Part shown: piece by piece, positions 9,432 to 17,648 of the stretch | How the letters are laid out: the number at the start of each line of letters is the position of its first letter | Numbering within the stretch: position 1 is the stretch's first letter | DNA from: an uncultured Mycoplasmatota bacterium | Lineage (GTDB): Bacteria > Bacillota_I > Bacilli_A > RF39 > UBA660 | Assembly (NCBI GenBank): GCA_900554315.1 | Contig: USGP01000004.1 | Location: forward strand, 1-64,000 | DNA length: 64,000 nucleotides | Direction of reading: 5' to 3' | Notes under the pieces: generated by a model | Databases searched by the model: none | Seen by the model: the letters and a program-made list of their open reading frames with translations, nothing else | Told to the model about the DNA's origin: nothing | Program-made: the position numbers and the translations under genes

Positions 9432-9701
9432 TTAAGCTTGTTTTGCAATTTCTTCTAACACGTCATGGACCATATCCAGTTCTTCTTGTGTCTGTATTTC
9501 TTTTAATTCTTTTTTCTCAGCATTCATATTGTAATATGCTATATATATTACTTCTCTATTATTTTGATCTATACTGTGATCTGTGTAACCAACATATGTT
9601 CTTTGTAATTCTTCATTGTCAAATGTGAAAAGAATATCACACTCTACTTCTTTTCCATCTTTGGCAATGACAATTTTTCCTAATTCATCAACTATATCCA
9701 T
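9432..9701 (-). CDS. DUF1292 domain protein
   Basis: This 89-residue protein has the DUF1292 (YrzB-like) layout: DILFTFDNEELQRTYVGYTD, then YIAYYN, then a C-terminal helix with two acidic turns. DUF1292 proteins are small, soluble and common in Firmicutes, and no biochemical function is established. The start has a strong AGGAGG. It is fourth of five tightly spaced genes (gaps of 11-14 bases), just before the giant repeat protein. Confidence 0.8.
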   Translation of the reverse strand: MDIVDELGKIVIAKDGKEVECDILFTFDNEELQRTYVGYTDHSIDQNNREVIYIAYYNMNAEKKELKEIQTQEELDMVHDVLEEIAKQA

Positions 9702-9715
9702 TTTGTCCTCCTGTT

Positions 9716-10318
9716 TTATTTTTCTTTTGTAAATTCTACTTCTACATAATCATCTTCACTTGGCTCTTGTTTTTGTGTAAGTTTGAATGTATATGTTACT
9801 TGTTGTTTTTTATCTTTTCTTAAATGTAGATCTGTTATTTTCTTTTTACCTTGTAATAATTCAAAGTTTTCTTTTGAACTATATACTTCTACAGCAATAT
9901 CACTACCTCTACTTGTAGTTACTTTCATTTGATAATTCATAGTTTTTGTATTAATATTATCATCATCAATATAATTCTTTGCTAAAATACGATATTCTTT
10001 ACTTTGATTTTTTTCTACATCATCCATAGCGATTTTTATATTTACTCCGTCTGATAATTCTTCTTCTGTAATTGGTACTTGAATGTCATATTTTGTTTTT
10101 TCATTGTTACCATTTTCTGTAATCATAACTGTTGCTAAAACAAATACTACTACACATAATACTAAGAATATTACTAATAAGATTTTTGTTGCTAAGTCTT
10201 TTTCTTGCTTTTTACCTTTCTTTGTTTTGGTTGACTTTTTTACTGTTTTCTTTTTTGGTTCTTCCTTTGTTGTTACCGCTTTTTTCTTTTTTGTATCTTT
10301 TGATTTTGTGTTTGCCAT
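9716..10318 (-). CDS. Single-pass membrane protein, lysine-rich N-terminus
   Basis: This 200-residue protein has about 42 very Lys-rich residues, one transmembrane helix (about 44-67) and an extracytoplasmic beta-rich domain with paired acidic and lysine clusters. No family is recognised. The N-in/C-out topology follows from the positive N-terminus. The start has AGGAGG at seven bases. It is third in the operon of 12115-4514, between the deaminase and the DUF1292 gene. Its ectodomain could act with the other membrane protein of the operon (10790-12115), which is inferred only from proximity. Confidence 0.75.
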   Translation of the reverse strand: MANTKSKDTKKKKAVTTKEEPKKKTVKKSTKTKKGKKQEKDLATKILLVIFLVLCVVVFVLATVMITENGNNEKTKYDIQVPITEEELSDGVNIKIAMDDVEKNQSKEYRILAKNYIDDDNINTKTMNYQMKVTTSRGSDIAVEVYSSKENFELLQGKKKITDLHLRKDKKQQVTYTFKLTQKQEPSEDDYVEVEFTKEK

Positions 10319-10329
10319 TTTTATTCCTC

Positions 10330-10776
10330 CTAATACCTTTCACCATTATAATTTATAAACAAATCTTTACAAGATTTATTTTCCATTTGTTCTTCATCTA
10401 AAATCTTATTGTTGCCTTTTAAAAATTCATATATATCATCATCTTTAAAACCAATTTCTCTAGCGTCTTTTCGTGTACTACTATAATAGACTTTTTTTAT
10501 ATTTGCCCAGATGATAGCAGATAAGCACATTGGACAAGGTTCACAAGTACTGTATAGTGTATATTTGCTCAAATCTTTGGTCTGTAACTTTTGACAAGCC
10601 ATACGGATTGCATTTATCTCTGCATGAGCTGTTGGATCGTTACTTTTTAACACTTCATTATGAGCCAGTGCAACGATGTTTCCTTGTTCATCTACGATTA
10701 CCGCTCCAAAAGGACCACCTTCTTGATTCTGTATTCCTTTTTTTGCTTCTTCAGCCGCCTCTTCTAAGTAATTCAC
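10330..10776 (-). CDS. guaD: Guanine deaminase-like nucleoside deaminase
   Basis: This 148-residue member of the cytidine deaminase superfamily has zinc ligands His51 (in HAE, with catalytic Glu53), Cys81 and Cys84 (CEPCPMC). The GGPFGAVIV, SNDPTAHAE and AIRMAC blocks and the short C-terminal tail ending in an aromatic residue resemble Bacillus subtilis GuaD (guanine to xanthine) more than TadA, which lacks this tail. A TadA-like or other purine deaminase role is not excluded. It starts at GTG with a strong GGGGAGG. It is second in a five-gene operon of otherwise unknown proteins, with no other purine gene nearby. Confidence 0.75.
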   Translation of the reverse strand: MNYLEEAAEEAKKGIQNQEGGPFGAVIVDEQGNIVALAHNEVLKSNDPTAHAEINAIRMACQKLQTKDLSKYTLYSTCEPCPMCLSAIIWANIKKVYYSSTRKDAREIGFKDDDIYEFLKGNNKILDEEQMENKSCKDLFINYNGERY

Positions 10777-10789
10777 GTTTTTTCCTCCC

Positions 10790-12115
10790 CTAACTCATTA
10801 ACTGTGTTAAAACAGTTGTTATTTTTTGATTTAATAATTCTTGCTGTGTTCCATCTATAGAACTTGCTAATACTGATGTTGAGGTATCTTCTGTTATTTT
10901 AGTATCGTTTGTGACTTTAGCATCTAAAGTAATGGTTCCATTTATTATATTTGTATTTTGTGATGTAACATTAAGTGTAATACTAGATTGTTTATCATAA
11001 GATTTCCCTTTTTTAAGATTTGTTTTTTGTGAATTGTATCCAAAATCTATTGTTGTAGAATCAGATTGTATTTTGGCTACAATATCATAGTTGGTACTTG
11101 TTTTACTTATAGAGATGTTTCCCAGATTATTTCCTTCTTCATCTGTTATATCAATCACTGTTTTATCTTTTTCTGTCGTGATTGTTAAAATTGTTGTACT
11201 TTCTTCTGACTTTATTTCCACTGTTTTCTTATTGTTTGTGTCTGTATATGTGATAGAATTATCATTTTCATCTTCTAATATATATTTTTCATTTTTTAAT
11301 GTTAACTTATTAGAATAAATATGAAGTTTTATTGTTCCTTGTCCTTTTACGTCTTCTGCTGTTAATTTTACTTTATCAAATTCTGGATCATATCCTAATA
11401 ATATTTGGTGAGCTTTGTCATCTTTTTTTAAGTCTTTTAGTACGGCATTTCCTAATGTGACTGAATCTTTTTCTGTTAGTGTTAAAGTAATGACTTTATA
11501 GTTGTCTTGATAGGTTGTTGTTAAATAGTCATCTTTTATATTGTTACCTATAGATTCCATTACTTTTTCAATTACATACTTTAAATTTTCTTTGGTTGTC
11601 GTTGTTGAATTTAGTGATTCAAAATAATTATTATTTCCGTTATTAATATAAGTGGATGTTACTCCATCAATATAATAATAGGCAGTGGCATTTTCTATTA
11701 AGAATTTCGTATTAAATAAGTTTTGATTGTTTAATTTACTATCGTAATTTACAAATAGTCTTTTATTGTCTTTATCATGAATAACTTGAAAATTATTCTG
11801 AGTATTGGTTAAGTTTGTGAGTAACTTGGCGGTGGTAGCATAGTCGGGATTGGTTGTAGATAGTCCTTGGTAATAATCGCTTTGTAAGTTTATCTTTAAT
11901 GTCCCACTCATTTGATAATTGTCTTCTAGACCGGTTGATTCATCATTACTAAGCCATTTTGTAAGTGATGTTCCTGTCTCTTTTAATACAGTAGATGCTA
12001 CATATTTAGGAGATGTTAGATATGTTAAAACTCCACCTGCTGCTAGTAATAGAATACTAATAAAAAGTAAAAAAACACCAAACTTGTTTTTCTTTTCCTT
12101 TTGTACTTTCGCCAT
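10790..12115 (-). CDS. Membrane-anchored beta-rich extracytoplasmic protein
   Basis: This 441-residue protein has a lysine-rich N-terminus, one transmembrane helix (about 12-33) and a long Thr/Asn/Lys-rich ectodomain of many short beta strands. It has no Cys and no recognisable catalytic motif. The composition resembles lipoprotein-like or beta-helix folds in unannotated Firmicutes proteins; no family is named with confidence. The start is ATG with AGGAGTGGG. It is the first gene of the operon running to the giant repeat protein, behind a good promoter at 12139-12167. Confidence 0.75.
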   Translation of the reverse strand: MAKVQKEKKNKFGVFLLFISILLLAAGGVLTYLTSPKYVASTVLKETGTSLTKWLSNDESTGLEDNYQMSGTLKINLQSDYYQGLSTTNPDYATTAKLLTNLTNTQNNFQVIHDKDNKRLFVNYDSKLNNQNLFNTKFLIENATAYYYIDGVTSTYINNGNNNYFESLNSTTTTKENLKYVIEKVMESIGNNIKDDYLTTTYQDNYKVITLTLTEKDSVTLGNAVLKDLKKDDKAHQILLGYDPEFDKVKLTAEDVKGQGTIKLHIYSNKLTLKNEKYILEDENDNSITYTDTNNKKTVEIKSEESTTILTITTEKDKTVIDITDEEGNNLGNISISKTSTNYDIVAKIQSDSTTIDFGYNSQKTNLKKGKSYDKQSSITLNVTSQNTNIINGTITLDAKVTNDTKITEDTSTSVLASSIDGTQQELLNQKITTVLTQLMS

Positions 12116-12138
12116 TTTTACCCACTCCTATTATATTT

Positions 12139-12167
12139 ATTATAGCAAAGATGTCTTTTATTGTCGA
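12139..12167 (-). promoter_or_regulatory. Promoter of the giant-protein operon
   Basis: On the minus strand, TCGACA (12167-12162), a 17-base spacer and TATAAT (12144-12139) lie 23 bases before the start codon. Confidence 0.8.
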
Positions 12168-12206
12168 TAAAAATCATTTTTTTTGTTAGATATGTTTCTT
12201 TTTTTA

Positions 12207-12232
12207 CAAAAAAAAGCTCTAATGTGAGCTTT
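12207..12232 (-). terminator. Terminator of the mra operon
   Basis: A stem AAAGCTC/GAGCTTT with a six-base loop is followed by an uninterrupted T run on the minus strand, directly after the last gene of the division operon. Confidence 0.85.
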
Positions 12233-12761
12233 ATTCTATGCATGAAGATAGTATACTGATTTGATATGGTACGGTTTTGTTCATTGGTTGACCACTGCTT
12301 GCAAATTCTGCTGTTACTGTTAGTTTTATTTCTTCTCCGGGATTTAATTCTTGATTGGTAATATCATTATGATTAATCATTACTGGTAAAATAGAGTTTG
12401 CTTGATTATTGTCCTCTGTATAATTGGGGCTTTCTGCTAAACCATCTATTTTTGCTTTTAAATTCCCATTGTTTTTAATGGTAATGATATAGGTCAAAGA
12501 ATCCTTTGGAGTTGACATTTCAAATGTGAAGTCTGCCGTTTTACCATTGTCTATAATATCTGTAGAAGCTGTTGGCAAAATGGTACCTCCTCTAATTGCA
12601 GTTCCTTCTTGAATATCTACAATTTCTACATCGTACATTTTTCCTTCTGCATTTTTTTCCTCTAATTTTATCGATATTAGTGTGAAACCAATGCTTAGTA
12701 AAATAATTGTTAAGCATAGTACCATAATAATTAGGTTTTTATTATTTATTATTTTTTTCAT
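12231..12761 (-). CDS. Membrane-anchored protein at the end of the mra operon
   Basis: This 176-residue protein starts at ATG 12761. An in-frame TTG at 12767 is rejected because the GAGGGG site is only two bases from it and eight from the ATG. The ATG overlaps the upstream TGA stop as ATGA, so translation is probably coupled. One transmembrane helix (about 11-30) precedes an extracytoplasmic beta-sandwich-like domain with an ITIKNNGNLKAKI strand pair and a Cys near the C-terminus. The strand pattern resembles immunoglobulin-like folds of TasA or DUF11-type proteins, but no family is firm. Its place after pbpB suggests an envelope role (inference). Confidence 0.75.
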   Translation of the reverse strand: MKKIINNKNLIIMVLCLTIILLSIGFTLISIKLEEKNAEGKMYDVEIVDIQEGTAIRGGTILPTASTDIIDNGKTADFTFEMSTPKDSLTYIITIKNNGNLKAKIDGLAESPNYTEDNNQANSILPVMINHNDITNQELNPGEEIKLTVTAEFASSGQPMNKTVPYQISILSSCIE

Positions 12762-13639
12762 GAACAAATCCCCTCTTTTCTATCTTCGTTTGATCCATTA
12801 TAACAAAATGTATATCTATAATTTGATGATGCTAATGTAATTTCTGCATATACTTTATAGTCTTGTATATAATACCAACTATCTGATGATGCATATATGG
12901 TATTGTTATTATCTGCTGGAATATATTGAATTGGCATATTTAAGGCATTTTTTTCTTGGTTTTCGACGTTAGCATTAATCATGTAAGTTGTAAGTTTAGC
13001 ATAAATACTATCCGCATATTGTATCGCTTGGTCTTTACTTATTATTGTAGTATCTGTATTGGTAGTAATCGTAGAGTCCATATTATCTATTATGTCTGCT
13101 GACTGTAAATACAAGGACCAGATAATTTCATCTTCTTTATCTTCGTTTATTCCTAGTTCTTGTGCTTTTTGTTTCCAAGTTGAACTTTCTTCTATGACTT
13201 GAGATGACATATTATTTTCTAATAAAATATTTTTTACCAATTCTACTATTTGATGGTAGATTGTATTCTCACCATAATTAATTAATACTATGTTTTTATT
13301 GTTTATTTTTTGGTTATCAATTAATATTTGAAAAATATCGTTGATAGCTTCTTGTATTTTTTTTCCTTCAATATTTTTATTGATAATTGGTGAGGATTCT
13401 TCATTTTCTACTAAAATACTCATTACTTTATCTTTTTTATCTAGTAAGATGAAGAATTCAGGCCCTGTTGGAATTTTTACTTCTACTGCAGTTTGAAAGT
13501 CATTCATATTGAATAATTTTTCACTACTTCCTACACTTTCTTGATATTCTGGTAATACTTTTGTTATTCCCAAATAGATACAAGCTCCTACAATTACTAA
13601 TACTTCTATTATATATATCCAGATTTTTTGTTTTCCCAT
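12758..13639 (-). CDS. Membrane protein with an RsgI-like extracytoplasmic segment
   Basis: This 293-residue protein has an N-terminal transmembrane helix (about 7-27) and an ectodomain. Residues 50-150 resemble the periplasmic part of RsgI-type anti-sigma factors: a strand FFILLDKKDKVMSI, then an NKNIEGKKIQEAINDI helix, then a strand with VLINYG. The cytoplasmic sigma-binding part is missing, so only the sensor-like fold may be shared. The C-terminal 120 residues are a second alpha/beta region with YRYTFCYNG near the end. It follows pbpB by eight bases and ends in an ATGA overlap with the next gene. The start has TAGGTGAT. Function is unknown. Confidence 0.7.
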   Translation of the reverse strand: MGKQKIWIYIIEVLVIVGACIYLGITKVLPEYQESVGSSEKLFNMNDFQTAVEVKIPTGPEFFILLDKKDKVMSILVENEESSPIINKNIEGKKIQEAINDIFQILIDNQKINNKNIVLINYGENTIYHQIVELVKNILLENNMSSQVIEESSTWKQKAQELGINEDKEDEIIWSLYLQSADIIDNMDSTITTNTDTTIISKDQAIQYADSIYAKLTTYMINANVENQEKNALNMPIQYIPADNNNTIYASSDSWYYIQDYKVYAEITLASSNYRYTFCYNGSNEDRKEGICS

Positions 13640-13647
13640 ACTATCAC

Positions 13648-15816
13648 CTATCCAGAAAATTTAGGGTTTAATGTTAACGTTACTTCCAGTCCATCTGTAA
13701 TAGCAGTTCCTTCCGCTACACTCTGTGCGGTAACATATCCAACACCATCTAATTTTACTTTTACTCCTAACAGTTGTAGTAAATTATTAGCAACTTTGGA
13801 AGATAAGCCTACGACATTTGGTATCGTTATATTGGTATCATTTGTAATTAGATATACTGTATCTTTATTGGTAATTTTATCTGTTTGTTCAGGATATTGT
13901 TTTACCACTTTATTACCATTTCCAAGTATTTGATATGTCATTTGATTAGAATTTAATGTTGTTTTTACAGATTCAATATCTTGATTTAAAAAGCTTGGTA
14001 ATTCATATTCTGTTACTTCTACTTCTGGTGTTTGAGTATCATCGTTTCCATAATATTTAGATGCGTTATTTACAATTTCTTTAATGGCATTCGATAATGG
14101 TTTTTGACTACCACCAGATGGTCTTTTTACAGATGCATATATAATTAACTTTGGATCACTTTTTGGATAAATTCCAGCAAAAGATGAAATAATATCTTCT
14201 TTACCACTTAAATATCCTCCACCGTTTTCAGCTGCAATTTGAGCAGTACCTGTTTTCCCTATTAATTCTCCACTTGGAATTCTAAAACCACTTCCGGTGT
14301 TTCCAATACCATTTACACAATCGTCCATTAATTGGAGCATCTTTTGTACTGTTTCTGTAGATGCTACTCTTTCAATTTCTGTTCTTTTATTTTTTAATAT
14401 TGTTTCATTGGTATCTGGATCCACTATCTTTTTTACTACAAATGGTTCTAGTAACATACCATCATTAGTTAATGATGTCATAGCTTTTACATTTTGGATT
14501 GGCGTTGTAGTGATACCTTGTCCAAAACCAGCATTATAAATTTCTGTTTCATATTTAAAGTTCAAGCTACCAGCCTCTTCATTGGGAAGAGAAATTCCTG
14601 TTTTTCTACCAAATCCTAATTTTTTAAAATATTCTCTTAACATGGCACTATTCATATGTCTATTGATTAGGTTGATAACTCCAACATTACTACTCATTGC
14701 ATACCCTTTATCAAAGGTAATAGTACCCCAACCATTTCTATCCCAGTCACCAATTTGTGTACCGTCTGTCGTGGTATATACTCCAGATAGATAAGTTTCT
14801 TGTCCGTTGTACACACCATTTTCCATTGCTGCCATATAAGTAAAGGTCTTCATGGTTGATCCTGGTTCGTATGGAGACGATACTGTTGGATCTAGATAAT
14901 TTGTAATATTTCTAATGTTTGGGTCAAATGATGGAGATGTTGCGGTAGCAAGGAGTGCCCCAGTTTTAGCATCCATAATGGTGATATTAAACCATTCCCA
15001 GTCATAATCGATATCTGCATTATTAATTGCTTGCTCTACAAAGAATTGAATTTGACTATCTAGTGTTAAATAAATATCTTTTCCTTGTGATGCTTCTTTT
15101 CTTCTTTCTGGAGTATCCGCAATTCTATATCCTTGTAGGTCTTTTTGATATTGGACGTAACCATCTTCTCCTTTTAGAATTTTATTATAGTATTTTTCTA
15201 TTCCCATTTCTCCTACTATGTTTTCTTCTCCAGTTTCTTCGTCTGTTTCTGTTTTAGCATAACCTACTGTATAAGAAGCAAAATCTCCTTTTGGATAATA
15301 TCTTTTATAGCTTTCTATAAAGTCAAGCCCAGGTAAGTCTAAGGCTTCTATTTTATTTTTCGTTATTTCTGATAACCCTTTTCCTTTAGAACCAAATTCG
15401 GTCTGATAAACATCTTCTTTAGATAAATACTTTAATATTTCTTCTTTTGTCATACCTAATATTGGCGCTAGTTTTTCGGCTGTTTCTTCTTTATTGACTA
15501 CATGTTGTGGATTATCTTTATCGGTTGTTCTTTTAGGATCTAAGTACGCTATTAATTTATAGGAAGCTATATTTTGAGCAAGTGCTTCTCCATCTTTCGT
15601 GTATATGCTCCCACGTTCTGCAGATAATGTTTCCATAGCTGTTGTTCTCTTACTAGCTAATTCTTTTAAGTTAATGCCATCTACTTCTGGAGAAAGTCCT
15701 AGTTGAATTACTCTTCCTATCATTGCAGCAAACAAAAAAAGAGAAGTAAAAATTACTATCTTAGAATATCTGATATTATTTTTCTTTCTCTTTTTTGCTT
15801 TTGCCAATTTACTCAC
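13648..15816 (-). CDS. pbpB: Class B penicillin-binding protein with PASTA domains (division transpeptidase)
   Basis: This 722-residue transpeptidase (FtsI/PBP2B/SpoVD family) cross-links septal peptidoglycan. A transmembrane helix at 19-36 is followed by the dimerisation domain and the transpeptidase domain with all three catalytic motifs: STMK (active Ser320, Lys323), SSN (375-377) and KTG (521-523). Two C-terminal PASTA domains (about 600-655 and 656-720) probably bind muropeptide or beta-lactam-like ligands. It sits three bases after ftsL in an mraZ-rsmH-ftsL-pbpB order. The GTG start at 15816 has an AGGA only a base or two away, so a slightly different start or coupling to ftsL is possible. 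Two unknown membrane genes follow where mraY or spoVD might be expected. Confidence 0.93.
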   Translation of the reverse strand: MSKLAKAKKRKKNNIRYSKIVIFTSLFLFAAMIGRVIQLGLSPEVDGINLKELASKRTTAMETLSAERGSIYTKDGEALAQNIASYKLIAYLDPKRTTDKDNPQHVVNKEETAEKLAPILGMTKEEILKYLSKEDVYQTEFGSKGKGLSEITKNKIEALDLPGLDFIESYKRYYPKGDFASYTVGYAKTETDEETGEENIVGEMGIEKYYNKILKGEDGYVQYQKDLQGYRIADTPERRKEASQGKDIYLTLDSQIQFFVEQAINNADIDYDWEWFNITIMDAKTGALLATATSPSFDPNIRNITNYLDPTVSSPYEPGSTMKTFTYMAAMENGVYNGQETYLSGVYTTTDGTQIGDWDRNGWGTITFDKGYAMSSNVGVINLINRHMNSAMLREYFKKLGFGRKTGISLPNEEAGSLNFKYETEIYNAGFGQGITTTPIQNVKAMTSLTNDGMLLEPFVVKKIVDPDTNETILKNKRTEIERVASTETVQKMLQLMDDCVNGIGNTGSGFRIPSGELIGKTGTAQIAAENGGGYLSGKEDIISSFAGIYPKSDPKLIIYASVKRPSGGSQKPLSNAIKEIVNNASKYYGNDDTQTPEVEVTEYELPSFLNQDIESVKTTLNSNQMTYQILGNGNKVVKQYPEQTDKITNKDTVYLITNDTNITIPNVVGLSSKVANNLLQLLGVKVKLDGVGYVTAQSVAEGTAITDGLEVTLTLNPKFSG

Positions 15817-15819
15817 ATC

Positions 15820-16119
15820 CTATTTATCTTCCGTTACAGTCTTTATGTTATTATTATTATAGCTTAATCCTTGTTCTTCTGCAACTTCTTGAATTTTTGT
15901 AAGGGACGCTAATTCATTAATTGTCATTGCTAAACTTTCATTTGTTTTTTGTTGTTCTTCTATTTTTTGCTTTTGTTTTTCCACTTCATAGTTAACATTT
16001 GCTAGTGTTGCTTTAGAAAACACAATAGAAATCGGAGAAATTACAAGTAAAAATAAAGCTAGTGTATATAATAATTTTTCAAACTTAGACATCTTAAGTC
16101 TTTTCTTTATTTTTCTCAT
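15820..16119 (-). CDS. ftsL: FtsL-like division protein
   Basis: This 99-residue bitopic protein has a basic cytoplasmic tail, one transmembrane helix (15-35) and a Lys/Gln/Glu-rich coiled coil (about 45-80), ending near IKTVTEDK. FtsL sequences diverge widely, so the call rests on size, topology, coiled coil and position between rsmH and pbpB. FtsL forms the FtsQLB-type complex that activates septal synthesis. The start has a strong GAGGAGG. Confidence 0.85.
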   Translation of the reverse strand: MRKIKKRLKMSKFEKLLYTLALFLLVISPISIVFSKATLANVNYEVEKQKQKIEEQQKTNESLAMTINELASLTKIQEVAEEQGLSYNNNNIKTVTEDK

Positions 16120-16138
16120 ATATATCCTCCTCTTTATT

Positions 16139-17068
16139 CTATTTTATTCTTTCAATTACACGTAGTTTAGCACTTCTAGAACGATTGTTTTGTTCTAATT
16201 CTTCTGCACTTGGAAGAATTGCTTTATTTACTACTAATTTAAAATCAGGTAAATACTCATCGGGTATGTTTGGTAGTCCCTTTACTTTATCATCTATTTT
16301 ACATTTTTCCTTGAATATTCTTTTTACTGTTCTATCTTCTAATGAATGGAAGGTAATAACTGCAACTCTGCCACCTACTTTAATCAATGATAGTGCCTGT
16401 TCTAAAGCAGGTTCTAACACATCCAATTCATGATTCACTTCAATTCTAATTGCCTGGAAAATCTGACGTGCAGGATGTTTTTCTTTTCTAAATTTCATTG
16501 GTACTGCACTTTTTATAATTTCTACTAATTCTAATGTTGTTTCAATTGGCTTTTGTTCTCTATATTCTACAATTTTCTTAGCAATGTTTCTTGAAAATTT
16601 ATCTTCTCCATATTTATAAAAAATATCTGCTAGTTTTTCTTTGCTATATGTATTTACTACCTCATAAGCAGATAGCTGATTGTCTTTATCCATTCTCATA
16701 TCTAATTTTGCATCTTCATGAAAGGAAAATCCACGTGATGCATCATCTAATTGAGGAGAAGATACCCCTAAGTCAAATAATATTCCATCTACTTCTGTTA
16801 TTCCTTGCTTTTCTAATTCACTTTTTAAATTTACAAAATTACTTTTAATAATAGTGAAGTTAGTACCAATCGCACTTAGGCGATTAGTACTATGCCGAAT
16901 TGCTTCACTATCTTGGTCAAAGGCGAATAAAAACCCCTTTTTTATTCGTTGCAAGATGTAACTACTGTGTCCTCCATAACCTAGTGTGCAGTCTACGATT
17001 ATGCTGTCTTCTTTTAGATTTAGGGCAGCTATCGATTCTTTTAATAGTACGCTAAAATGTTTTTCCAT
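16139..17068 (-). CDS. rsmH: 16S rRNA (cytosine(1402)-N(4))-methyltransferase RsmH
   Basis: This 309-residue SAM-dependent methyltransferase (MraW) has DCTLGYGGHS near residues 26-35, FDLGVSSPQLD near 97, the KHPARQIFQAIRIEVN block and the C-terminal NNRSRSAKLRV motif. It methylates C1402 of 16S rRNA. The ATG overlaps the mraZ stop as TAATG and no separate ribosome site is visible, so translation is probably coupled. Length and order agree with the conserved mra cluster. Confidence 0.95.
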   Translation of the reverse strand: MEKHFSVLLKESIAALNLKEDSIIVDCTLGYGGHSSYILQRIKKGFLFAFDQDSEAIRHSTNRLSAIGTNFTIIKSNFVNLKSELEKQGITEVDGILFDLGVSSPQLDDASRGFSFHEDAKLDMRMDKDNQLSAYEVVNTYSKEKLADIFYKYGEDKFSRNIAKKIVEYREQKPIETTLELVEIIKSAVPMKFRKEKHPARQIFQAIRIEVNHELDVLEPALEQALSLIKVGGRVAVITFHSLEDRTVKRIFKEKCKIDDKVKGLPNIPDEYLPDFKLVVNKAILPSAEELEQNNRSRSAKLRVIERIK

Positions 17069-17505
17069 TATAAATTCACACTTTCATCAAATAGATTTTC
17101 GGCTATATCAGACATGTTGATGGAAGCAGAATCGAAAAAGTTATCCCAAGCTTCTTTGGCCCATATTTCAAGCCTATCTCCGGTACCGATAATGACGCAT
17201 TCCTTATCGATTCCTGCATAGGTAATTAGTGGGGAGGTAATATTAATACGGCCTTGCTTGTCAAATTCTGCTACAGTAGCACCGGATAAGAAGAAACGGG
17301 TAAAATTTCTTGCATCCTTCTTGGTAAATGGTAAGGATTCTAGTTTATGAACGATTTGTTCCCATCTGTCTTCAGGATAGACAAATAAACAATTTTCGAT
17401 TCCTCGAGTAATAATAAATTTGTCTTTTAGTTCTGTTCTAAATTTTGAAGGAATAATTAGCCTTCCTTTGTCATCAATTGAATGATGATATTCACCCATA
17501 AACAT
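17068..17505 (-). CDS. mraZ: Transcriptional regulator MraZ
   Basis: This 145-residue protein begins MFMGEYHH, the conserved MraZ start, at ATG 17505 behind GGGGGA. An upstream in-frame GTG (17538) lies inside the operator and is rejected. It has two AbrB-like DNA-binding half domains: DDKGRLIIPSKFR and FDKQGRINITSPL. MraZ controls its own division-cell wall operon, and the matching operator is visible at 17515-17538. It is the first gene of a six-gene operon ending at 12231. Confidence 0.95.
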   Translation of the reverse strand: MFMGEYHHSIDDKGRLIIPSKFRTELKDKFIITRGIENCLFVYPEDRWEQIVHKLESLPFTKKDARNFTRFFLSGATVAEFDKQGRINITSPLITYAGIDKECVIIGTGDRLEIWAKEAWDNFFDSASINMSDIAENLFDESVNL

Positions 17506-17514
17506 AAAAATCCC

Positions 17515-17538
17515 CCACTTTTCACCACCAGTTACCAC
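17515..17538 (-). promoter_or_regulatory. MraZ operator: three GTGG boxes at 10-bp spacing
   Basis: On the minus strand, GTGG occurs at 17538-17535, 17528-17525 and 17518-17515, exactly ten bases apart. This fits the tandem (G)TGG boxes once per helical turn known for MraZ operators. A TATAAT at 17550-17545 lies just upstream, so bound MraZ would sit over the transcription start and the early leader. No convincing -35 is visible. Confidence 0.75.
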
Positions 17539-17623
17539 TGATTAATTATATATTAAACTAATTTATAGTGATTTGTAAATATGAGAAAAAATTTTTTCTT
17601 ACCTATTTACACATTTTTGACAC

Positions 17624-17648
17624 AAAAAAAGTACGATAGTTATCGTAC
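17624..17648 (-). terminator. Terminator of the 288-residue gene
   Basis: The stem GTACGAT/ATCGTAC with a four-base loop is followed by seven T on the minus strand. It includes the stop codon of the gene and separates it from the mra operon. Confidence 0.85.

Noticed and set aside
12762..12767. TTG start for the last mra-operon gene
   Set aside because: The ribosome site is two bases away; the ATG overlapping the upstream stop has correct spacing.
17506..17538. Longer MraZ start at GTG 17538
   Set aside because: The extension falls in the GTGG operator and the family starts at MFMGEY behind GGGGGA.
17545..17579. Full sigma-A promoter for mraZ
   Set aside because: TATAAT is present, but the only -35-like TTTACA is 23 bases away, too far for a normal spacer.
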